This document shows positions 1 through 5,558 of a DNA stretch of 8,624 nt, piece by piece (position 1 is the first letter of the stretch; every line of letters begins with the position of its first letter). The translations under genes and the position numbers were made by a program. Origin of the DNA: an uncultured Prevotella sp. (GTDB taxonomy: Bacteria > Bacteroidota > Bacteroidia > Bacteroidales > Bacteroidaceae); contig CALJCU010000571.1 of NCBI GenBank assembly GCA_938023885.1, positions 1 to 8,624 on the forward strand, read 5' to 3'. The notes beneath the pieces were generated by a model. It had not been told where the DNA came from, did no database searches, and worked only from the letters and a program-made list of their open reading frames with translations.

Positions 1-1202
1 TAGAATTTTTCTATAATGTGACGAAGCTCGTTACTCTTCAGGTGGCTCTCTCCTTTCTTATGCTGAAGTTCCTGACGAATACCGGTGGCATATTCAGGTT
101 CATGCTCGTTTTCTACGTTTGTGAATGGTTGCTTTTCTATTTTTTGCGTGTCGTATGTCGCTGGCTGCTTCAGGTCTGGCGTAGTAAGGGCGGTAATGCT
201 CGTACGGTGCTTTTTGTAGGTAATGATGCCTCTCTCCGTAGTTTGTATATGAAGCTTTCCCAGAGTTTAACAGGTTATCATGTCCTTGGCTATTATGCCG
301 ATGCGTCTATGAAACAGCCTGTGGATGGCTTGAAATATCTTGGAACGATCAGTGACTTGAATGCTTTAATGCGCTCAAGTCTGTGTACCTCGGATTCTGA
401 ATCTTTGGAGGGTCGTATTGATGATGTCTATTGTAGCTTGTCGCATGATGAAGGCAAACAAATCAGACTGTTGGAAGTCTTCTGTGACCATTCGCTCTCC
501 AGGTTCTTCTATGGTCCTCGCTCTTCTTCAGAGTATGGATTACCACTTACACCTGTGCGAGTGGGAGACACTATTGCATTTACCAACCGTATCCAGCCTC
601 TATTGAAGGTTGGTAACCGGGTATTAAAGCGTTTGTTCGATTTCTCTGTTTCTCTTGTTGTCTGTATATGCCTGATACCGGTAATCTTTATTGTAGGCAT
701 AATCATCAAGCTGCAGAGCCCCGGTCCTATCTTCTTCCGCCAGCAGCGTACAGGCATTAACGGAAAGACCTTTAAGGTTATCAAGTTCCGTTCCATGCAT
801 GTCAATAAGAATTCTGACTCTGTTCAGGCCACGGAGCACGACCCGAGAAAATTCAAGTTCGGTGACTTCATGCGTCGATCCAATATAGACGAGTTACCAC
901 AGTTCTTCAATGTCTTAAAGGGAGACATGAGTATTGTCGGTCCCCGCCCCCATATGCTTCGTCATACAGAACTTTATGGTCATCTTATTAATGAGTATGC
1001 GGTGCGTCTGTTCTGCAAACCGGGCATAACAGGATTCGCACAGGTCAATGGTTTCCGTGGGGAGACAAAGGAGCTTTGGCAAATGGAAGGACGCATCAAT
1101 GCCGATATCTGGTATATTGAGCATTGGAGCATAGGGCTCGACCTCCGTATTATTTTCAAGACGGCGATGCAGGTCTTTGTTCATGATGAGAAGGCCTATT
1201 GA
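1..1202 (+). CDS. Undecaprenyl-phosphate sugar phosphotransferase (WcaJ/PglC-type bacterial sugar transferase), 5' end outside the window
   Basis: This integral membrane enzyme moves a sugar-1-phosphate from a nucleotide sugar onto undecaprenyl phosphate, the first step of capsule or exopolysaccharide repeat-unit assembly. Numbering from the GTG at position 18, residues 5-55 contain hydrophobic helices, residues 61-120 resemble the CoA-binding-like nucleotide fold of this family (VLFVGND near 64-70), and a membrane segment lies at about 210-231. The catalytic sugar transferase domain follows, with SPGPIFFRQQRTG (234-246), KFRSM (256-260), DELPQ (291-295) and VGPRPH (307-312). The C-terminal GITGFAQVNG and DIWYIEHWS stretches are also typical. 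The reading frame is open to the first base of the window, and full-length relatives are about 460 residues with further N-terminal helices, so roughly 70 residues are missing and the GTG is probably internal. The sugar cannot be read from the sequence; glucose-1-phosphate or galactose-1-phosphate are common for the family. The next gene follows after 19 bases. Confidence 0.9.
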   Translation, partial: EFFYNVTKLVTLQVALSFLMLKFLTNTGGIFRFMLVFYVCEWLLFYFLRVVCRWLLQVWRSKGGNARTVLFVGNDASLRSLYMKLSQSLTGYHVLGYYADASMKQPVDGLKYLGTISDLNALMRSSLCTSDSESLEGRIDDVYCSLSHDEGKQIRLLEVFCDHSLSRFFYGPRSSSEYGLPLTPVRVGDTIAFTNRIQPLLKVGNRVLKRLFDFSVSLVVCICLIPVIFIVGIIIKLQSPGPIFFRQQRTGINGKTFKVIKFRSMHVNKNSDSVQATEHDPRKFKFGDFMRRSNIDELPQFFNVLKGDMSIVGPRPHMLRHTELYGHLINEYAVRLFCKPGITGFAQVNGFRGETKELWQMEGRINADIWYIEHWSIGLDLRIIFKTAMQVFVHDEKAY

Positions 1203-1221
1203 TAATTATTAATATTTCAAA

Positions 1222-1686
1222 ATGGAATATATGTCTCAGGAGTGCTACGATAAACTCGTAGCAGAACTCCGTAATCTGATTGCTGTAGAACTGCCTAAGG
1301 CACAGGATGAACTCTCGGAAGCCCGTGACAAGGGCGATCTTAGTGAAAATTTCGAATATCATGCTGCAAGGCGTGCACATGGGCGCTTATTAGGTAAGAT
1401 CCGATACAAACAGAGGATTCTATCCAATGCACGCGTGCTTGATACGTCACGGCGCAGTGGAGATACTGTTCAGCTGCTTTGTAAGGTCGATATCACTAAT
1501 TTGAAGACCAATCACAGTGCAACATATACCATAACAGGTCCACATGAAGCCAATATTCGTGAGGGAAAGGTCTCGATGAAGTCTCCTGTCGGCCAGGCAT
1601 TGATGAACCATAAGGAAGGGGATATTGTGGAGGTGAAAGTGCCTGCAGGGGTTGCTAAACTTCGAATTGATAGTATAGGCCTTTGA
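1222..1686 (+). CDS. greA: Transcription elongation factor GreA (transcript cleavage factor)
   Basis: GreA binds the secondary channel of RNA polymerase and stimulates cleavage of backtracked transcripts, rescuing stalled elongation complexes. At 154 residues it has the family's usual length. Residues 1-75 are the N-terminal coiled coil, with the tip motif GDLSEN at 38-43. Its acidic D39 and E42 match the pair that coordinates the catalytic magnesium in other GreA proteins, so cleavage activity is expected. EYHAAR (45-50) and LSNARVLD continue the match. The C-terminal FKBP-like domain (about 80-154) has ITGPHEANIREGKVSMKSP and a GDIVEVKVPAG stretch. I chose the ATG at 1222 because Bacteroidota GreA proteins commonly begin MxYMS; the ATG three codons later is possible. 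Position 44 is Phe (SENFEY) where most GreA proteins have Ala. The gene starts 19 bases after the sugar transferase stop, with no promoter visible between, so it may be co-transcribed with it. It could be a second Gre paralogue, which the window cannot settle. Confidence 0.9.
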   Translation: MEYMSQECYDKLVAELRNLIAVELPKAQDELSEARDKGDLSENFEYHAARRAHGRLLGKIRYKQRILSNARVLDTSRRSGDTVQLLCKVDITNLKTNHSATYTITGPHEANIREGKVSMKSPVGQALMNHKEGDIVEVKVPAGVAKLRIDSIGL

Positions 1687-1730
1687 ATTACAATTAAAGG
1701 CACTTGAAAGTAATTGTCGCTTAAAACATG

Positions 1731-1760
1731 TTGGCTTCTTAGGATTTTTTGCTAACTTTG
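1731..1760 (+). promoter_or_regulatory. Bacteroidota-type (sigma ABfr) promoter for metF and the genes behind it
   Basis: TTG at 1731-1733 and TAACTTTG at 1753-1760 are separated by 19 bases. This matches the Bacteroides primary promoter consensus, a -33 TTTG/TTG and a -7 TAnnTTTG about 19-21 bases apart. Both boxes lie in the only sizeable + strand gap between genes (1687-1776). A start site a few bases after 1760 would leave a leader of only about 9-13 bases before the ATG at 1777, or about 21-25 before the ATG at 1789. It is the only convincing promoter I see, and probably drives metF through gldH. Confidence 0.65.
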
Positions 1761-1776
1761 TACACTGAATGATTTT

Positions 1777-2745
1777 ATGAGCAAAGATATGAACGTCACT
1801 GAGATACTCAAAGATACAAAACGTCCTAAAGGCTTTTCCATTGAGGTGCTTCCGCCTCTTAAAGGTAATGGGACAGAAGCCCTCTTCAACAATATTGACA
1901 AGGTCCGAGATTTTGGCCCTCATTATATTAACATCACTACCCATCATTCGGAATACATTTACCGTGAAACGTCTGATGGACAGTATGAGAGGTTGTGTAT
2001 CCGCCGCCGTCCGGGTACCATTGCTGTAGCAGCTGCCATACAAAAGCGGTACGGCACGACAGTTATCCCTCATGTCATCTGTTCGGGTACTACAGTGGAT
2101 GATATCGAGTATGAGCTGATAGACATGCAGTTTCTTGATATCGACAATATACTTTTGCTCAGAGGTGACAAGGCAAAGGACGACAGTATATTCAAGCCTA
2201 TCAGGGGGGGATGGACACACACAACGGAACTCATAGGCCAGGTGAACCGCTTCAATGAAGGCTTCTTTGCTGACGGCACACCGATAAGACATCCTGGGAG
2301 AAAGTTCCATTATGGTGTCGCTGCTTATCCTGAGAAGCATGAGGAGGCTCCAAACCTCGAGAGTGACATGAGGTATCTGAAGGAGAAACAAGATTGGGGG
2401 GCCGAATATGCTGTGACACAACTTTTCTATGATAATGGTAAGTATTTTGATTTTGTGAGGAAAGCCTGTGCTATGGGTATCACCATTCCTATTGTTCCGG
2501 GCATTAAGCCATTTGCAAAGCTCTCTCAGATTAATCAGGTCCCTAAGACGTTCCATTGTGATATGCCTCAGGAACTTGCTCTGGAGGCTGTGAAGTGCAA
2601 GACAGATGAGGAAGCGCGACAGCTTGGTATTGAATGGACTGTTAACCAGTGTAAAGAGCTCTATCGGGCAGGAATTAATGATATTCATTTTTATACTGTT
2701 TCCGCATTTAGGAGCATGCCCGATATTCTGAAACAAATATTATAG
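1777..2745 (+). CDS. metF: 5,10-methylenetetrahydrofolate reductase
   Basis: MetF is a cytoplasmic FAD enzyme that reduces 5,10-methylenetetrahydrofolate to 5-methyltetrahydrofolate, the methyl donor for methionine synthesis. The 322 residues form a single TIM-barrel domain of bacterial length, without the regulatory C-terminal domain of eukaryotic enzymes. Recognisable elements are FSIEVLPP (20-27), whose E23 matches the catalytic acid, LLLRGD (126-131), whose D131 contacts the flavin in homologues, FHYGVAAYPEKHEEAPN (177-193), VTQLFYDN (213-220), whose Q215 binds folate in homologues, VPGIKPF (240-246), and HFYTVSAF near the end. All key residues are present. The start is uncertain: relatives often begin at a Met matching M5 (ATG at 1789), giving 318 residues; I kept the upstream ATG because both are open and neither has a clear ribosome binding site. 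A promoter lies just upstream, and the delta' gene follows after 11 bases. Confidence 0.95.
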   Translation: MSKDMNVTEILKDTKRPKGFSIEVLPPLKGNGTEALFNNIDKVRDFGPHYINITTHHSEYIYRETSDGQYERLCIRRRPGTIAVAAAIQKRYGTTVIPHVICSGTTVDDIEYELIDMQFLDIDNILLLRGDKAKDDSIFKPIRGGWTHTTELIGQVNRFNEGFFADGTPIRHPGRKFHYGVAAYPEKHEEAPNLESDMRYLKEKQDWGAEYAVTQLFYDNGKYFDFVRKACAMGITIPIVPGIKPFAKLSQINQVPKTFHCDMPQELALEAVKCKTDEEARQLGIEWTVNQCKELYRAGINDIHFYTVSAFRSMPDILKQIL

Positions 2746-2756
2746 AAGAGGTTCCT

Positions 2757-3902
2757 TTGAAATTCGATAAAGTAATAGGTCAGGAAGAGGCCAAACAGCG
2801 TCTTTTGCAGCTCGTCGATGAGCAACGCATCCCTCACGCCCTCATGTTTACAGGGCCGGAGGGATGTGGTAAGATGGCGCTTGCTTTGTCTTTTGCCTCG
2901 TTCCTGTTGGGTGAGAGATGGAATGGTACATCTCTTTTAGTCGGTTCAGCGGCGGTTGCTAATGCTGAAGCGATGCTTGCACAATGGCAACACCCTGATC
3001 TCCATTTCTCTTATCCTGTTATCAAGTCAAAGGGTGCAGGCGGTGATACTAAAATTACAAGTGAAGACTTTGCCAGGGAATGGCGTCAGATGTTGGCCGG
3101 TGGCCCTTATTTCTCATTGGAACAATGGATGACATTCATGAATGCCGATAACCAACAGGCGACCATTTTTGAGGCAGAGAGCGATCGCCTGATGCGGAAA
3201 CTCAACTTGAAATCAAGTTTAGGTGGAAACAAAGTAAGTCTCATCTGGTTACCGGAACGCATGAACCTTACTTGTGCTAATAAACTGCTGAAGCTTCTTG
3301 AGGAGCCCCCATCAAAGACTTTCTTCTTGCTTGTATGCGAGCATCCTGAATTGCTTCTGAAGACCATTCGCAGTCGGGTGCAGACCTTTGCAGTGTCACG
3401 CATTGAGGAAGATGCCGTAAAACAGGCTTTGATAGACCGGCAGGGTATTGCGGAGAATGACGCACAGCGAATAGCGCGTATTGCCAACGGCAACTGGATG
3501 AAAGCACTGGAAGAGATTGACGCTGATAATGAGAACAAAGAGTTCTTTGCCATCTTTGTAACACTTATGCGAAAGGCTTATTCCAAAGATGTCAAAGGAC
3601 TTAAAGCCTGGAGCCAGACGGTGGCCGACTTCGGACGGGAGAAGCAGAAGCGGCTTATTGCTTATATGATGGAGATGGTGAGAGAAAACTTTATGTACAA
3701 CTTCCACAATCCTCAACTCTGCTATATGACGCAAGAGGAGGAAGCCTTTGCGCGCAACTTCGCTCCATTCATTAATGAGCGCAACGTGTTGCATTTACAG
3801 CATAGGTTACAGTTAATGATGCGTGACATAGGACAGAATGCAAACGGGAAACTACAGTTCTTCAACTTTGCATTAGAAACAACGATTTATATCAGGAAAT
3901 AA
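2757..3902 (+). CDS. holB: DNA polymerase III delta' subunit (clamp loader), TTG start, no zinc-binding cysteines
   Basis: Delta' is a structural AAA+ subunit of the clamp loader that puts the sliding clamp on primed DNA. The start matches the family (KFDKVIGQEEAKQRLLQLV, then IPHALMFTGPEGCGK). The P-loop at 33-39 is followed by Met40 instead of Thr/Ser, in line with delta' not being an ATPase. VSLIWLPERMN (160-170), NKLLKLLEEPP (175-185) and the SRV at 206-208, equivalent to the SRC arginine-finger motif, are clear. Residues 225-255 fit the AAA+ lid, and 260-381 the C-terminal collar region, which is less conserved. The usual four-cysteine zinc module between P-loop and sensor 1 is missing: there is no Cys from 40 to 172. 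I used TTG at 2757 because it gives the family's M-K/R-F beginning and has a GAAGAGG purine run just upstream; no ATG or GTG fits. The C-terminal match is Bacteroidota-like rather than E. coli-like. Confidence 0.88.
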   Translation: MKFDKVIGQEEAKQRLLQLVDEQRIPHALMFTGPEGCGKMALALSFASFLLGERWNGTSLLVGSAAVANAEAMLAQWQHPDLHFSYPVIKSKGAGGDTKITSEDFAREWRQMLAGGPYFSLEQWMTFMNADNQQATIFEAESDRLMRKLNLKSSLGGNKVSLIWLPERMNLTCANKLLKLLEEPPSKTFFLLVCEHPELLLKTIRSRVQTFAVSRIEEDAVKQALIDRQGIAENDAQRIARIANGNWMKALEEIDADNENKEFFAIFVTLMRKAYSKDVKGLKAWSQTVADFGREKQKRLIAYMMEMVRENFMYNFHNPQLCYMTQEEEAFARNFAPFINERNVLHLQHRLQLMMRDIGQNANGKLQFFNFALETTIYIRK

Positions 3903-3931
3903 TATATAATAAGATTCGACAGAAACAAGAT

Positions 3932-5071
3932 ATGAGAGACTATAGGATGTGTGTAGGGTGTGGCCGAGGCCTTTCGAGCAAAGGAGTTGGCAGGCAGGAT
4001 AAACAACTTAATACTTATGACTGGCTTGCCGATGTGCCGGGGAATGCTGAATCAACCGATCTGGTGGAAGTGCAGTTTAAGAATACGAGAAAAGGGTATT
4101 TCCACAATGTCAATAACCTTGATCTTCAAAAAGGTGATACTGTTGCCGTGGAAGCTAATCCTGGCCACGACATTGGTGTCGTCACCCTCACGGGTAAGTT
4201 GGTTAAACTTCAGATAAAGAAAGCTAACCTTAAGTCAGCCGATGACATCAAACGTATCTACCGCATTGCTAAGCCCGTAGATATGGAGAAGTATGATGAA
4301 GCCAAAAGCCGCGAGCATGATACCATGATTCAGAGCAGGCAAATAGCCAAGAGCCTTGGTTTACAGATGAAGATTGGTGATGTGGAATATCAGGGTGATG
4401 GCAATAAAGCCATCTTCTATTATATTGCTGATGAACGTGTTGACTTCCGTAAGCTTATCAAGGTCCTTGCTGAGACATTCCATGTGCGTATCGAGATGAA
4501 GCAGATCGGTGCACGCCAGGAGGCGGGACGTATTGGCGGTACGGGTCCTTGCGGACGTGAGCTGTGCTGTGCTACGTGGATAAAGAACTTCTCAAGTGTT
4601 TCTACCAATACTGCCCGTATCCAGGACATCTCTCTTAATCCTCAGAAACTTGCAGGCATGTGCGCTAAGCTCAAGTGCTGTCTCAACTATGAGGTCGACG
4701 ACTATTTGGAGGCAAACCGCAAGCTTCCGCCGAAGGATGTGACGCTTATCACGCAAGATGCCGAATACCATCTTTTCAAAACTGATATTCTTGCCGGTCT
4801 CTGCACCTATTCAACAGACAAGAATCTTGGTGCAAACATGGAGACCATTACTGCTAAACGTGCAAAGGATATTATAGCCATGAACAAAAAGGGGGAGAAG
4901 CCTCTGTCTCTCCTGGAAGACGACCGTGTGAAGGAAGAGAAGAAACCTGTAGATCTTCTGGCTGATACTGATGTGAGCCGATTTGACAAGGCTAAGAAAA
5001 GGAAGAAATCAAAGAAGACACATGCCAAGAAAGCACAGGCTGCTTCTGCATCACAGGAGCCGAAGAATTAA
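3932..5071 (+). CDS. ricT: PSP1-domain protein, RicT/YaaT family
   Basis: This 379-residue cytoplasmic protein belongs to the PSP1 C-terminal domain family. In Bacillus subtilis the homologue RicT (YaaT) works with RicA and RicF in an iron-sulfur complex that guides RNase Y cleavage and affects sporulation, competence and biofilm formation; the role in Bacteroidota is not established to my knowledge. After a short N-terminal stretch with C7-x2-C10, residues 44-95 form the first conserved block (VEVQFKNTRKGYFHN, then GDTVAVEANPGHDIGVV). The PSP1 core at about 115-260 includes GDVEYQGDGNKAIFYYIADE (149-168), RIEMKQIGARQEAGRIGG (186-203), GPCGRELCC (205-213) and the KLKCCLNYE block (246-254). 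Cys207, 212, 213, 244, 249 and 250 could hold a metal cluster. The tail from about 331 is charged, with a Lys-rich run near 353-367, and looks disordered. The ATG at 3932 precedes a second in-frame Met five codons on. The delta' gene ends 29 bases upstream, the same gene order as in Bacillus. Confidence 0.92.
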   Translation: MRDYRMCVGCGRGLSSKGVGRQDKQLNTYDWLADVPGNAESTDLVEVQFKNTRKGYFHNVNNLDLQKGDTVAVEANPGHDIGVVTLTGKLVKLQIKKANLKSADDIKRIYRIAKPVDMEKYDEAKSREHDTMIQSRQIAKSLGLQMKIGDVEYQGDGNKAIFYYIADERVDFRKLIKVLAETFHVRIEMKQIGARQEAGRIGGTGPCGRELCCATWIKNFSSVSTNTARIQDISLNPQKLAGMCAKLKCCLNYEVDDYLEANRKLPPKDVTLITQDAEYHLFKTDILAGLCTYSTDKNLGANMETITAKRAKDIIAMNKKGEKPLSLLEDDRVKEEKKPVDLLADTDVSRFDKAKKRKKSKKTHAKKAQAASASQEPKN

Positions 5072-5084
5072 CTGTCCGTTTCGT

Positions 5085-5534
5085 ATGAAAAGGTCATTCT
5101 TTATTTCTTTTTTCTTTCTTCTTGCCTCATGTAGCGGCAGTACTGTGTATGACCATTACAACCACACTTCTGTCTTGGGCTGGGACAGAGGTGAGATTTT
5201 GTCATATGATGTTCCGCATGTTAAGCATGCGGATAAGTATGCTACGTTATTAGGATTACGTGTCAGTGAGGCCTATCCTTTTCAGTCATTGACGCTGATT
5301 GTCGATCAGACTGTCTTCCCGGAGAGAAAGACAACAAGAGACACCCTCAATTGTCAGATATATGATCCCGAAGGTACCATCAAGGGGCAAGGCATCAATT
5401 ATTTCCAGTACCGCTTCCTTGTATCGGAAAAGGAGCTGAGGCAGGGAGATTCACTGCATATCACTGTTAGGCATGATATGCGTCGTGAGATCATCCCTGG
5501 AGTTGCAGACATCGGTATTCAATTAACCCGTTAA
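5085..5534 (+). CDS. gldH: Gliding motility lipoprotein GldH
   Basis: GldH is a lipoprotein needed for gliding in Flavobacterium johnsoniae and widespread in Bacteroidota, including non-gliding species, where its role is unclear. The 149-residue product has a lipoprotein signal: Lys-Arg at 2-3, a Phe/Leu-rich core at 5-13 and the lipobox LASC with the lipidated Cys at 16. The mature part matches the family by its early VYDHYNH stretch, the central RDTLNCQIYDPEG (about 86-98) and the C-terminal VADIGIQL ending. Family length is about 150-165 residues. The frame is open further upstream to 4983, but I chose the ATG at 5085 because it sits directly before the signal peptide; the longer form would overlap ricT and add about 34 highly basic residues. 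It begins 13 bases after the ricT stop and is the last gene of the + strand group. The residue after the lipidated Cys is Ser, then Gly-Ser; sorting to the inner or outer membrane cannot be decided from this. Confidence 0.85.
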   Translation: MKRSFFISFFFLLASCSGSTVYDHYNHTSVLGWDRGEILSYDVPHVKHADKYATLLGLRVSEAYPFQSLTLIVDQTVFPERKTTRDTLNCQIYDPEGTIKGQGINYFQYRFLVSEKELRQGDSLHITVRHDMRREIIPGVADIGIQLTR

Positions 5535-5558
5535 GAGCCGGTTTTGGTTTTTGGCTCT
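5534..5558. terminator. Hairpin filling the convergent gap between gldH and rodA, candidate bidirectional terminator
   Basis: AGAGCC (5534-5539) pairs with GGCTCT (5553-5558), and two G-T wobbles extend the stem inward (5540-5552, 5541-5551), leaving a T-rich loop of nine bases. It occupies the whole gap between the gldH stop (TAA 5532-5534) and the rodA stop (TGA on the - strand, 5560-5558), touching both. There is no U-run after the stem in either direction, so it is not a classic intrinsic terminator. The position still suggests transcript ending or 3'-end protection on both sides. Confidence 0.5.

Noticed and set aside
18..20. GTG as the true start of the sugar transferase
   Set aside because: The frame is open to the window edge and the family needs about 70 more N-terminal residues with membrane helices.
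1203..1221. Separate promoter for greA in the 19-base gap
   Set aside because: The gap is A/T-rich, but no TAnnTTTG box or matching upstream element is present, and 19 bases cannot hold the full promoter.
1691..1716. Inverted repeat CAATTA/TAATTG after greA as a terminator
   Set aside because: Six A/T-rich pairs with a 14-base loop and no T-run are too weak to call.
1447..2736. A 429-codon open frame on the - strand across greA and metF
   Set aside because: It is exactly in register with the codons of both + strand genes, so it stays open simply because TTA, CTA and TCA codons are avoided there. The product has no recognisable domain, and both + strand genes are certain.
3107..3794. Several overlapping - strand open frames opposite the delta' gene
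   Set aside because: They are shadows of a well-supported gene, with no family resemblance and no binding sites.
4983..5084. Longer gldH starting inside ricT
   Set aside because: It would put about 34 very basic residues before a standard lipoprotein signal peptide and overlap ricT; the ATG at 5085 fits the family.
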